Shown: positions 8,929-17,099, counted from the stretch's first letter. The stretch is 64,000 nucleotides of DNA from JALNZU01 sp964463695 (GCA_964463695.1 CAYXCZ010000006.1:80356-144355); one strand, 5' to 3'. Made by a program: numbers and translations. Notes: generated by a model from the sequence alone, not told the origin.

Positions 8929-9396
8929 ATGTCAAAATTCAAATCATCCAAAACAAAAGGAACTCCAGCGATCAGCACATCTTCGCTACCTGATATTATT
9001 TTCATGCTTTTGTTCTTTTTCATGGTAACAACACAAATGAGGGAAACTTCTTTACGTGTTAAGGTAAAGTTACCTATCGCCACTGAAATCCAAAAACTTG
9101 ACAAGAAATCTTTGGTTAGCTTTATCTATATCGGACCTCCAACCAATACAACTATGTATGGTACAGAATCCCGTATACAGCTTAACGATCAATATGCTCG
9201 CGTAAGTGATGTCCCTGAGTTTATTGCAACAGAGCGCGAAGCTCGCAATGAAGCTGACAGGAATTTCCTCACTACATCGCTTAAAGTGCATAAGGATACG
9301 AAAATGGGAGTAGTTACCGATGTGAAGCAGGAATTGCGTAAAGCGAGTGCCTTCCGTATCAATTATTCGACCTTAAAAGGCGTTGCTAAAAATTAG
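8929..9396 (+). CDS. exbD: ExbD/TolR family biopolymer transport protein (second copy)
   Basis: A 155-residue ExbD/TolR paralogue. The membrane helix (about 20-38) carries the key aspartate in LPDIIFMLLFFFMVTTQ and is followed by a periplasmic domain that ends with a basic tail. It begins one base after the stop of the first exbD and is the last gene of the operon, closed by the hairpin at 9417-9446. The two copies differ clearly in the periplasmic part, so this is not a recent duplication. It probably pairs with the upstream ExbD in the same channel or allows two alternative complexes. Confidence 0.9.
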   Translation: MSKFKSSKTKGTPAISTSSLPDIIFMLLFFFMVTTQMRETSLRVKVKLPIATEIQKLDKKSLVSFIYIGPPTNTTMYGTESRIQLNDQYARVSDVPEFIATEREARNEADRNFLTTSLKVHKDTKMGVVTDVKQELRKASAFRINYSTLKGVAKN

Positions 9397-9416
9397 TTAG
9401 TGCCTTATAACAATAC

Positions 9417-9446
9417 AACCCGGGAACTTTGTTTCCGGGTTTTTTT
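9417..9446 (+). terminator. Rho-independent terminator of the exb operon
   Basis: An 11-bp stem AACCCGGGAAC/GTTTCCGGGTT (one G-U pair) with a TTT loop is followed by six T residues. It ends at the stop of the convergent CPBP gene. Confidence 0.9.
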
Positions 9447-10356
9447 ATGCCTTTTGTCGACTGATCTGATAGCCAGAATAAAGCAATAACCCAACAAATC
9501 CACCGCTTAAGATGATTAAAATACTATTGCTCGACCCAAAATCTTCCATTGGAATGGAGCTGTAGCCATTATGAAAAAGATAAAAAGCGATGACAGCAGA
9601 AGCATTGTTTACAAAATGCATCAACATTGGAACGATAATACTCCCGGACCAATAATAAAAATAACCAAGAAAAAGTCCTAATGCAAAACGGGGAAGTAAT
9701 CCATAAAATTGCATGTGGATAATGCTGAATATTAAGGCTGTAACAATTATTCCAAGATGTTTGTTATTTAGAAACTTCATCATATAAGGCTGGATCACTG
9801 ATCGAAAAACCAGCTCTTCACCAAGAGCAGGCAACAATGCAATCATGAACAGATTAATAAGAAGGCCTGAGGTTGTATCAACTTTCAGAAACAACTGAGT
9901 CATTTTCTCAGCCTGAGATTCTTTTCGAAGCATCCATTGCTCTAATGCATCTAGCCATGAAGGAAGATTGATAGCATGATTGAGATCAGATAGCATATGA
10001 ATGAATGGAAGGCTGGCAAACATCAACAGAAGAGCAGGAAACAAAAAGGTGGGTTTGGCGATGGAGCGAAATCCCAGAAATGGAAGAGGTGTGGCATTTA
10101 CTGCCCATGCCAACATGAAAGGTGGAAAAAGAAATAAACCTATCTGTGAGGATATTTGCAGGATTCGTGCCGGCCGCAGGTTAGTTGCATCATTAAGTAG
10201 GTTTGCCTGTTCGCTCAAGCTTATTCCTTCTGTCAGACGCAGAATTACAAGCCCGGTTAGCATCCCGATTAAAAGACCAAAAATAAGCAGCCCGAGAAAC
10301 AGAAAGAATTGAAACCCATGAGTTGTGTCTTTAAAAAGTGGCTGAAATTTATACAT
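9445..10356 (-). CDS. CPBP family intramembrane glutamic endopeptidase
   Basis: A polytopic membrane protein of about 303 residues (start chosen at the ATG of MYKFQPLFKD; a longer frame begins only with TTG inside the promoter palindrome). The CAAX-protease/bacteriocin-processing (CPBP) motifs are present: EELVFR near residue 179, a histidine in FSIIHMQFYG near 215 and another in MLMHFVNNAS near 248. About eight hydrophobic helices flank them. CPBP enzymes (Rce1 relatives) cut substrates within the inner membrane. The bacterial target here is unknown. The gene is transcribed divergently from dusB from a region with a 21-bp palindrome. Confidence 0.88.
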   Translation of the reverse strand: MYKFQPLFKDTTHGFQFFLFLGLLIFGLLIGMLTGLVILRLTEGISLSEQANLLNDATNLRPARILQISSQIGLFLFPPFMLAWAVNATPLPFLGFRSIAKPTFLFPALLLMFASLPFIHMLSDLNHAINLPSWLDALEQWMLRKESQAEKMTQLFLKVDTTSGLLINLFMIALLPALGEELVFRSVIQPYMMKFLNNKHLGIIVTALIFSIIHMQFYGLLPRFALGLFLGYFYYWSGSIIVPMLMHFVNNASAVIAFYLFHNGYSSIPMEDFGSSNSILIILSGGFVGLLLYSGYQISRQKA

Positions 10357-10381
10357 AGCAGTAAGATTCGGGAGAATTAAG

Positions 10382-10402
10382 CGCAAAAATAGTATTTTTG
10401 CG
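10382..10402. promoter_or_regulatory. 21-bp palindrome with face-to-face -7 boxes
   Basis: Arms CGCAAAAATA (10382-10391) and TATTTTTGCG (10393-10402) are perfect inverted copies around G10392. Each arm contains TATTTTTG (TAnnTTTG), one facing the CPBP gene and one facing dusB. No TTG is found at -33 distance on either side, so it may be an operator as well as, or instead of, paired promoters. Confidence 0.5.
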
Positions 10403-10466
10403 GCCGCTTGGGCCGATAATAGTGTTTACAAGAAGTAGAATGATTTAAAACTCAAAACAATTTCAG

Positions 10467-11516
10467 TTGATTCGTATAGGAAATATTTCAGTCGGGGAGT
10501 TCCCCATTTTACTCGCTCCAATGGAAGATGTGAGTGACCCTCCATTTCGGTATGTATGTAAAATGTTTGGAGCCGACATTATGTATACAGAGTTTATATC
10601 TTCAGAAGGATTGATACGTGATGCAGCCAAGAGCGTCAAGAAGCTTGATTTCAGTGAGTTTGAGCGTCCGATAGGGATTCAGATATTTGGCCATGATATT
10701 GATTCAATGGTAAAAGCGGCAGAATATGCCGAACGCGCTCAACCAGATATTATTGACATTAATTATGGGTGTCCGGTGAAAAAAGTTGCTTCAAAAGGCG
10801 CTGGCTCGGGCATAATGAATGATATTCCAAAGATGGTAGCCATGACCGAAGCTGTCGTCAATGCAGTTAAACTCCCTGTCACCGTTAAAACACGTTTAGG
10901 CTACGATGAAGATCGAAAGGATATTGTTGAAATAGCCGAAAAACTTCAGGATGTTGGCATACAGGCCCTAACAATTCATGGCAGGCTCAGAACTACGCGC
11001 TCAAGTGTGCCTGCCGACTGGACCCTCATTGGTAAAGTGAAAAGTAACCAACGCATGCGGATTCCGATTTTTGGCAATGGAGATGTGTTGGATGGCCCGT
11101 CAGCAAAATATTTCAGAGATAATTTTGGCGTTGATGGACTAATGATTGCCCGGGGAAGCTATGGCAACCCATGGGTTTTCAATGAAGTGAAAAAATACCT
11201 TAACGATGGGATCTTACCTCCTTTGCCTGATGTTCACGAACGACTTAGGATAAGCAGGATACACCTGGAAAAATCTGTCGAATGGAAAGGTGAGCGCCAG
11301 GCTATAATGGAAATGCGCAAGCATTGGGGCGATTATTTTAAAGGATTCCCCAATTTTAAACCTTATAGGATACGCATCATGCAGGCAAATTATTTTGCTG
11401 AAATGGATGCTATTTTAAAGGAAATTGCTGAAAATTTTGATGGAGTTCAGCCGATGAAGGGCCATACCGACACTTCTACTGAAGTATCAGATCTTCCCGG
11501 AGAATGCCGTTTATAA
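10467..11516 (+). CDS. dusB: tRNA-dihydrouridine synthase B
   Basis: A 349-residue flavin-dependent TIM-barrel enzyme that reduces uridine to dihydrouridine in the tRNA D-loop. Family hallmarks are LLAPMEDVSDPPFR (residues 15-28), the catalytic cysteine in DINYGCPVKKVASKGAGS (near 101), VKTRLGYD and IHGR, and FMN-binding GNGD and ARGSYGNPW toward the end. The start is a TTG at 10467. The only nearby upstream ATG (10440) runs straight into a stop, and homologous proteins begin at this residue. The 3' end overlaps the convergent HAD gene by 41 bp. Confidence 0.92.
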   Translation: MIRIGNISVGEFPILLAPMEDVSDPPFRYVCKMFGADIMYTEFISSEGLIRDAAKSVKKLDFSEFERPIGIQIFGHDIDSMVKAAEYAERAQPDIIDINYGCPVKKVASKGAGSGIMNDIPKMVAMTEAVVNAVKLPVTVKTRLGYDEDRKDIVEIAEKLQDVGIQALTIHGRLRTTRSSVPADWTLIGKVKSNQRMRIPIFGNGDVLDGPSAKYFRDNFGVDGLMIARGSYGNPWVFNEVKKYLNDGILPPLPDVHERLRISRIHLEKSVEWKGERQAIMEMRKHWGDYFKGFPNFKPYRIRIMQANYFAEMDAILKEIAENFDGVQPMKGHTDTSTEVSDLPGECRL

Positions 11517-12132
11517 ATAAATCTCGCACGCGCTCTGGATTTTTCAATTGGTAGGTTTGCATGCCTAATTGACTTGCAGCTACGAGGTGCTCTGCTGTAT
11601 CATCTATAAACAATGTCTGTTCAGGAATGAGTTTATGCTGATTTAGGACAAACTCAAAAATTTCCGGATTTGGCTTGCTTATATGAAGATCGAAGCTGAA
11701 ATATGCTTTGGTAAAAAGTTGATCAAATTCACGATAACCAAAACGCAATTGCAAGTCGCGAAGGTAAATATCATAGTGAATTTCATTGGAGTTGCTTAGC
11801 AGAAAAATAGGATAATTCTTTTTAACATCCTCCAAAACTTTGATTCTTTCTTTTGGTATATCGAGTATCAGAGCGTTCCATGCGTCATCAATATCCTGAT
11901 CACAGAGGTTGATGCCAATAAATTCACGCACTTTATCGCGAAAAACTTCCGGTGTTAAAATTCCCCGTTCAAACTTACCCATGATATCGTGCTGAAAATA
12001 TGGTGACTTAAAAATGTCAAGATCCTCAACACCAAGGTTTTTAAGTTCGTTTAAAGTAAGAATGGGGTCAATATCGAGAATCACACCTCCGAAATCGAAG
12101 ATGATTGTGCTAACAGGTTGATGAGTTTTCAT
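11476..12132 (-). CDS. HAD family hydrolase/phosphatase
   Basis: A 218-residue haloacid dehalogenase-like phosphatase. Motif I is FDFGGVILDID (nucleophile D13), motif II is LLSNSNEIH (near 115), the lysine of motif III is in ISKPNPEIF (near 155) and motif IV is FIDDTAEHL (near 177). The all-helical cap between motifs I and II marks subfamily I (epoxide-hydrolase N-terminal/YihX-like), which usually acts on small phosphorylated sugars such as alpha-glucose-1-phosphate. The substrate is not deducible. Its end overlaps the dusB end by 41 bp on the opposite strand, an unusually long tail-to-tail overlap. Confidence 0.9.
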   Translation of the reverse strand: MKTHQPVSTIIFDFGGVILDIDPILTLNELKNLGVEDLDIFKSPYFQHDIMGKFERGILTPEVFRDKVREFIGINLCDQDIDDAWNALILDIPKERIKVLEDVKKNYPIFLLSNSNEIHYDIYLRDLQLRFGYREFDQLFTKAYFSFDLHISKPNPEIFEFVLNQHKLIPEQTLFIDDTAEHLVAASQLGMQTYQLKNPERVRDLFINGILREDLILQ

Positions 12133-12150
12133 AAGAAGATAATTTTTTGC

Positions 12151-12182
12151 TTGTATAATTACGATACAAAGTTGTAACTTTG
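12151..12182 (+). promoter_or_regulatory. Promoter of tRNA-Ile2
   Basis: TTG at 12151-12153, a 21-bp spacer and TAACTTTG at 12175-12182 match the Bacteroidota promoter consensus, 54 bp upstream of the mature tRNA. Confidence 0.6.
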
Positions 12183-12235
12183 CGCACTCAAATCAAACGC
12201 ATTTTTTCTTTTTCTTGTTAAAAAATGCTAATGAG

Positions 12236-12312
12236 GGGCCTATAGCTCAGTTGGTCAGAGCACCTGACTCATAATCAGGTGGTCCCAGGTTCAAGCCCTG
12301 GTGGGCCCACCA
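12236..12312 (+). tRNA. tRNA-Ile2 (CAU anticodon, lysidine type)
   Basis: A 77-nt cloverleaf. GGGCCTA pairs with TGGGCCC, the discriminator is A and CCA is encoded (12310-12312). The anticodon stem CCTGA/TCAGG holds the loop CTCATAA with anticodon CAU. The anticodon alone would say Met, but this loop and stem match bacterial tRNA-Ile2, in which TilS converts C34 to lysidine so that AUA is read. It lacks the unpaired first base typical of initiator tRNA. Confidence 0.9.
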
Positions 12313-12320
12313 ACACAAAA

Positions 12321-12347
12321 GAGGTTGCCGGAGCAGCCTCTTTTTTT
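12321..12347 (+). terminator. Terminator after tRNA-Ile2
   Basis: Stem GAGGTTGC/GCAGCCTC (8 bp with one G-U), loop CGGA, then seven T residues, nine bases after the tRNA CCA end. Confidence 0.85.
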
Positions 12348-12358
12348 CTTTCAACCAG

Positions 12359-12562
12359 ATGGAATCGTACTGCTATATACTTTATAGTGAGAAGCTTGGA
12401 AAGTTTTACGTGGGGGCGTGCCGTGAAAATTTATCTGGCAGAATAGCTCATCACAACACACATTTCTATGGTAATCATCGCTTTACGGCAGCAGCAACAG
12501 ATTGGGAATTATTTCTATCGCTCTCAGTTGACACTTATGCACATGCCATCATATTTAGATGA
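12359..12562 (+). pseudogene. Truncated GIY-YIG nuclease-domain protein
   Basis: The 67 residues start like the small GIY-YIG endonuclease-superfamily proteins of Bacteroidota: YCYILYSEKLGKFYVGAC contains the two beta strands with YIL and YVG in place of GIY and YIG, followed by LSGRIAHHNTH. Full-length relatives (roughly 80-100 residues) continue with a conserved glutamate and a basic Lys/Arg-rich C-terminus. Here the frame ends in AHAIIFR and a stop, so the catalytic glutamate segment is missing. Downstream, another frame (about 12591-12634) gives TKSIINLIKGIVHN, possibly a decayed C-terminus. I infer a frameshifted or truncated remnant. It starts 12 bp after the tRNA-Ile2 terminator. A short functional protein cannot be excluded. 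Confidence 0.6.
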
Positions 12563-12656
12563 TCAGGCTGTTTCAGAAAATCTCTGATTATGACGAAATC
12601 AATTATTAATTTAATAAAGGGAATAGTTCACAATTAGATAAAGCAAACTCAGTCTG

Positions 12657-14048
12657 TTATTCTTTGAGTTCGTCCGAATCATCAGGTGGATACATGAACG
12701 GATATTTCAAGTTGACTGATCGATTTTTTCCAATAGATTCAATTGGATAAGGCGTTTTAAAGAGTGGATTACAATAATCGTTAATCCCAAGTGCCAAGGC
12801 TCTACCGATAGCTTTCATATCGACAGGCTCAATCCAACGGGGTGAGAATCCTGATCGTCCGTAAGTCATCTCCATAGTGATAGCCATAACCTGATCTTTG
12901 TAGTTTACCCACCACCAGCTTTCAGGATAAGTCTTTGATGCAAAACTACTTCCTCCTTCAAGTGGAAGGGGTTCAACCATATCTGATCCAAAGTTGCCTG
13001 CAAAACTGCTGATGAAATTCAGTTGTTTTTCCCACAACGAAGCCTCCTCCGGAGCATAGCCCTGCGTGCTTGATCCGAAATGCGGAAAGAAAAATGTACG
13101 GGTGTCAGGTTCGCTGTTTGAAGCATGAAGATTGAGTGCCACAGATATCGTAGAGCCTCCATCCTGCATCAGGTTTTTGGCGAACTGATGTATTACCTTT
13201 ACCTCCGAAGGTGCTTCATTTTTAAGATTCATTGGTTCGAGCGGATCATAATACCACATCACCTCAAGGTTTTCCGACTGAGTGGTAGTTCTGTAATTTC
13301 CGGCAATCACGCCATCAACGTTTTGCATTGGGAAAATGTAAAACTCAGCCTTAGAAAGAATTTCACGGCTTTGTGCAGAACCTTCCAACAGAAAATCAAC
13401 AAGTCCTTCAATAACAAAAGAGGATGGGGTTTCGGCAGGGTGTGTACGGGCATGTATAAAAACCCGTTTCTTTCGAGTTATGGGGACTCCAAAATTGGTG
13501 ATTTTAAACATATGGATAGGATTTCCTTTTTGAGTGTAACCTGGAGTTTGAATTTCCAGAAAAGGGCTTCCCTGAATTGTACTCATATAGTATTTCAGGT
13601 CACTAAATGCATATGGGTAGAACCTTGCCATCCAAACAGTTGTAGCTTCAAACTTTTTTTGAATGATAAGTTCGTCGGAAGTGTTTTGACTAACCTCGTC
13701 CTCCGAAAATCTTAGCCAGTTTTTTTGGTCATAGGAATAAACAGGCAGGTAGTAATATGGCCAAGCATTATTTTTGATGGTGAAATTGACAGTTTCTTTA
13801 TCTGATACATTGTCAATACGAACATACCACCAGGTTCGCCATTCGTTGGGTAAATCTGCGTTATCATTATCATCTGCAAGGCTTAATTCCCAACTTGTTT
13901 CTGATAGTTTTGAAACCAATCCAATGCTACCTGATTCAAAATTATCAAGTACAACAGCAGTAGGTTCCACACGGTCTTTGCGACAACCGGCAATAAACGA
14001 AACTATAATAAGCAGTAAAATATATCTGCTAAAAAGTGTTGATTTCAT
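12657..14048 (-). CDS. M14 zinc carboxypeptidase lipoprotein (cytosolic-carboxypeptidase-like)
   Basis: This 463-residue protein has an SPII signal with lipobox SFIAGC (cysteine 22). A beta-sandwich region (about 60-165: WRTWWYVRIDNVSDKETVNF, PVYSYDQKNWLRF) resembles the N-terminal domain found only in the M14 cytosolic carboxypeptidase (CCP/Nna1) subfamily. The M14 catalytic domain follows: zinc ligands H and E in ARTHPAET (near 203-207), H in LNLHASNSEPDT (near 300), and the catalytic glutamate in ITMEMTYGRSG (near 392). CCP enzymes remove C-terminal residues such as glutamate. Here the enzyme would be lipid-anchored in the periplasm or outer membrane. It has no obvious operon partners. Confidence 0.85.
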   Translation of the reverse strand: MKSTLFSRYILLLIIVSFIAGCRKDRVEPTAVVLDNFESGSIGLVSKLSETSWELSLADDNDNADLPNEWRTWWYVRIDNVSDKETVNFTIKNNAWPYYYLPVYSYDQKNWLRFSEDEVSQNTSDELIIQKKFEATTVWMARFYPYAFSDLKYYMSTIQGSPFLEIQTPGYTQKGNPIHMFKITNFGVPITRKKRVFIHARTHPAETPSSFVIEGLVDFLLEGSAQSREILSKAEFYIFPMQNVDGVIAGNYRTTTQSENLEVMWYYDPLEPMNLKNEAPSEVKVIHQFAKNLMQDGGSTISVALNLHASNSEPDTRTFFFPHFGSSTQGYAPEEASLWEKQLNFISSFAGNFGSDMVEPLPLEGGSSFASKTYPESWWWVNYKDQVMAITMEMTYGRSGFSPRWIEPVDMKAIGRALALGINDYCNPLFKTPYPIESIGKNRSVNLKYPFMYPPDDSDELKE

Positions 14049-14209
14049 TTTAAAATGATATTTGTGAGCATAAAGTATTGTTGCTCTTATACCTTAATGT
14101 ATAATATACGTTCAGTATAACTTACAATCAGGAGCATTTATAGCAAACAATTCGAAAACAGAAGACCACTACAAATAATCAAAAATCCTTATTCAAGTTG
14201 TCCAAATTA

Positions 14210-15673
14210 TTATAAAACAAATGTCATGATCGACCTCGGCAGACTTGTGGCTGGAGCGGCTTTTCCATCAATCCACAGGAAGAACTCGGTTTTGATCTCA
14301 CTTTCGTTCATTACTACAACCACAATTTTGCCATCAGGATTGAGGTAGGCGGTGCTGATAAGCTGGCTGCGGCTAGGAGATGCAATGATGCGTTTTGCTC
14401 CCTGCTGTATAAATTTGGAGAAATGGCCGATATAATAATAGGAGTTGGTAAGGGTTATCTCACTACTGCGCGTATCGCCATGCATTGGAGCAAAGCAGAA
14501 ATTTCCAACATGATTTGGCCCACCTGTTTCATCGAGCAGAATGTTCCAGTCGGTCCATGCTACAGCACCATTATTAAAATCATGTATCATTGAGCGGCCA
14601 TATTCTTCTCCCAAAACCCATGCTTCATAACGGGAAGAGTCAAAGCTTTCAGCACAGCCTTCAGTAAACATTATTTTTTCATTTGGAAAAGCTTCCTGAA
14701 CCCTGCGAATATTTTCAAACACAGGCACTCCACCACTCCAGTCTTCATACCAATGAAAACCCATCCCCCATGCGTACTTCGCAACTTCGGGGTCGGCAAA
14801 ATATGTGCTGGCCCTTTGATAAATGAGGTCGCGGTTATGATCCCACATAACGATATTTTTATCGGCAAAACCAGCCTTGTGCATGGTTGGTCCAAGGTAG
14901 TATTTCAGAAAATCACGCTCCTCTTCAGCTGTGTAAATGCAACTTTCCCAGATTTGCCTTGCCATGGGTTCGTTTTGGATGGTGATACCCCAGACAGGGA
15001 CACCTTCTTTTTCATACTCCTGGATAAATTTTACATAATAATCGGCCCAGCTTTGGTAAAACTCTTTCATCAGTTTGCCCCCAAAAAGCATATTGTTGTT
15101 ATCTTTCATCCATGCCGGAGGACTCCAGGGACTGGCATAAAAAACAATCTTGTCACCGGCAGCTTCCATAGCTTTTTTTATCATCGGCAGCTTATATCTG
15201 CGATCGGGCTCGATATTAAAACTTTTTAGCTCCTTATCTCCCTCATTCACATAGGTATAGCTTGCGCTCGAAAAATCGCAACTGTTAATATTGGTCCTAA
15301 CAAGATTGTACCCAATTCCCTTTTCTTTATTGAAGTAAGCATCAAGTACTTCTTGTTGTTTTGCCTCAGGGAGTTTGTAAAATGTTTCGGCAGATGCATC
15401 AGTGATAGCTCCACCAATACCCAGCATTTCCTGAAATGTTTTCGATGGATCTACAAAAACACATACTTGTGTTTCGACCGGCTGGCCAAACTCCTTAAAC
15501 ACGAGATTTTCACCTTTAGTGAGACGCAAAGAACTGTCTTTTGCAGTGGTGTAAACAGCCGAAACATGATTTTCAGCCAGGTTAAATTTTTCAACTTTCA
15601 CTTCAACTTTTGCCGGAGGTGCTGAACAACCGAGTATGAAAACGGATATTGCAGCAAGGAATGCTTTTTTCAT
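14210..15673 (-). CDS. GH30 family glycoside hydrolase lipoprotein (glucosylceramidase-like)
   Basis: A 487-residue lipoprotein with SPII signal (ISVFILGC). The GH30 fold is clear from GIGGAITDASAETFYKLP near residue 90, PWSPPAWMKDN near 180, the acid/base glutamate in ITIQNEPMA (near 232) and the nucleophile glutamate in IMFTEGCAES (near 337). A C-terminal beta-sandwich ends the protein. GH30 subfamilies include glucosylceramidase, beta-1,6-glucanase, beta-xylosidase and others. The Bacteroidota lipoproteins of this form are most often beta-glucosidase or beta-1,6-glucanase types, but the linkage cannot be fixed here. A -7 box and a long inverted repeat lie upstream. Confidence 0.9.
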   Translation of the reverse strand: MKKAFLAAISVFILGCSAPPAKVEVKVEKFNLAENHVSAVYTTAKDSSLRLTKGENLVFKEFGQPVETQVCVFVDPSKTFQEMLGIGGAITDASAETFYKLPEAKQQEVLDAYFNKEKGIGYNLVRTNINSCDFSSASYTYVNEGDKELKSFNIEPDRRYKLPMIKKAMEAAGDKIVFYASPWSPPAWMKDNNNMLFGGKLMKEFYQSWADYYVKFIQEYEKEGVPVWGITIQNEPMARQIWESCIYTAEEERDFLKYYLGPTMHKAGFADKNIVMWDHNRDLIYQRASTYFADPEVAKYAWGMGFHWYEDWSGGVPVFENIRRVQEAFPNEKIMFTEGCAESFDSSRYEAWVLGEEYGRSMIHDFNNGAVAWTDWNILLDETGGPNHVGNFCFAPMHGDTRSSEITLTNSYYYIGHFSKFIQQGAKRIIASPSRSQLISTAYLNPDGKIVVVVMNESEIKTEFFLWIDGKAAPATSLPRSIMTFVL

Positions 15674-15736
15674 TTGGATACTATTTTTGTTAATTAATTG
15701 AAAATCATTTCATTACAAAATAAGCTCTTAATCATT

Positions 15737-15744
15737 CAAAGATA
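15737..15744 (-). promoter_or_regulatory. -7 box of the GH30 gene
   Basis: On the minus strand this reads TATCTTTG, a perfect TAnnTTTG, 64 bp before the GH30 ATG. The expected -33 position falls inside the inverted repeat at 15759-15810. Confidence 0.5.
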
Positions 15745-15758
15745 AGAAGCTTTTCCGG

Positions 15759-15810
15759 AAGTCATTCATTGCATTGCAGTTTTTCAACAATTTATTCAAT
15801 GAAATGACTT
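15759..15810. repeat. Inverted repeat between serA and the GH30 gene
   Basis: AAGTCATTCATTG (15759-15771) and CAATGAAATGACTT (15797-15810) are inverted copies apart from one extra base, separated by 25 bp. The left arm overlaps the predicted -33 region of the GH30 gene. The repeat also lies 57 bp beyond the serA stop, so it could be an operator or a 3' hairpin. Confidence 0.45.
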
Positions 15811-15866
15811 GAAAACTTTTCAATTCAAAAAGACGCGAGTGTTTTGAAGAAATGAACTGTTACGAA

Positions 15867-17099
15867 TTAATATAACATCCTTGTTTTGATGGTGTTGGGA
15901 ATATCCTTCAATTCCGACATAAGGTTTGTTGAAGTTGCACCTTCGGTGTCAATAATTACATATCCTATTTCAGGGTCCGTTTGGAGATACTGAGCAGCTA
16001 TGTTAATATCTTTACTTGTGAAGACATGATTGATTTCCTTTAAAATACCCGGCATATTTTTATGGATATGTAAAAAGCGTTGCTGGTTCTGGTTGGGGGC
16101 AAGTGAAATTTGTGGAAAATTCACAGCTCCGATCGTAGATCCATTATCGCTGTACCGAATGAGTTTTTCAGCAACTTCGGCACCAATGTTTTCCTGTGCT
16201 TCGATAGTGTTGCCGCCGATATGTGGAGTAAGTATTACGTTGTCAAAGGATTGTAAAACAGTCTGGAATTTTTCCGCTGCCGAAGCCGGTTCAACAGGAA
16301 AAACATCGGCTGCAACACCTGCAAGTGATTCGTCGCTTAAATAATGTGCCACAGCATCGTAATCTACCACACTGCCTCGGCTGGCATTGATGAGAACACT
16401 GCCTTTTTTCATGAGTGAAAGTGTTGCGTGTGTGATCATGTTCTTAGTTTGGGGTGTTTCAGGAACGTGAAGTGTGACAGCATCTGAGAGTTTCAATAAC
16501 TCTTCCATTGAACCGCACGCAGTAGCTTTTCCAAGGCTTAATTTTTTCTCAATATCATAGTAAAACACGTTCATCCCCAATGCTTCTGCAAGAATCGAAA
16601 CCTGAGACCCAATATGTCCATAGCCGATAATCCCAAGATTTTTTCCTCGCACTTCATAAGAGTTGGATGACAGTTTCAACCATTCACCCCGGTGAGCGGC
16701 GGCATTTTTTGCAGGTACTTCGCGCAAAAGCATAATGATCTCGGCTATCACCAACTCAGCGACCGAGCGTGTATTGGAAAATGGGGCATTGAAAACCGGA
16801 ATTCCAAGCTGTTTAGCCGATTGAACATCAACCTGATTAGTGCCAATACTGAAGCACCCCACAGCAATTAATCGACTTGCTTTTTGAAGAATTTCGTTCG
16901 TGAGTGTAGTCCGCGAACGAATACCCAGAATATGAATATCTGCAATCCTAGCGAGCAATTCATCGTTATCCAGAGCAGTTTTCAGGTATTCGACGTTGGT
17001 ATATCCCGATTGGTGAAACAAAGTTACAGCTGATTGATGTATGCCTTCGAGGAGCAATACTTTGATATTCTTTTTGTCGAAAGAGTATTTCTTTTCCAT
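15867..17099 (-). CDS. serA: D-3-phosphoglycerate dehydrogenase
   Basis: A 410-residue NAD-dependent dehydrogenase that oxidises 3-phosphoglycerate in the first step of serine synthesis. The length equals that of E. coli SerA. Substrate-domain halves flank a Rossmann domain with LGIIGYGHIGSQVSILAEALG (near 155-175). Catalytic residues are visible: R in NASRGSVVD (near 240), E in PVEPAS (near 270) and H in TPHIGGNT (near 292). A C-terminal ACT domain (about 335-410, HIHKNMPGILKEINHVF) would give serine feedback inhibition. It is a single gene, with a -7-like box (TACTTTTG, minus strand 17119-17126) upstream. Confidence 0.93.
   Translation of the reverse strand: MEKKYSFDKKNIKVLLLEGIHQSAVTLFHQSGYTNVEYLKTALDNDELLARIADIHILGIRSRTTLTNEILQKASRLIAVGCFSIGTNQVDVQSAKQLGIPVFNAPFSNTRSVAELVIAEIIMLLREVPAKNAAAHRGEWLKLSSNSYEVRGKNLGIIGYGHIGSQVSILAEALGMNVFYYDIEKKLSLGKATACGSMEELLKLSDAVTLHVPETPQTKNMITHATLSLMKKGSVLINASRGSVVDYDAVAHYLSDESLAGVAADVFPVEPASAAEKFQTVLQSFDNVILTPHIGGNTIEAQENIGAEVAEKLIRYSDNGSTIGAVNFPQISLAPNQNQQRFLHIHKNMPGILKEINHVFTSKDINIAAQYLQTDPEIGYVIIDTEGATSTNLMSELKDIPNTIKTRMLY

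Noticed and set aside
12236..12312. Reading the CAU tRNA as tRNA-Met
   Set aside because: The CTCATAA loop and surrounding stem match tRNA-Ile2, which is decoded as isoleucine after lysidine modification.
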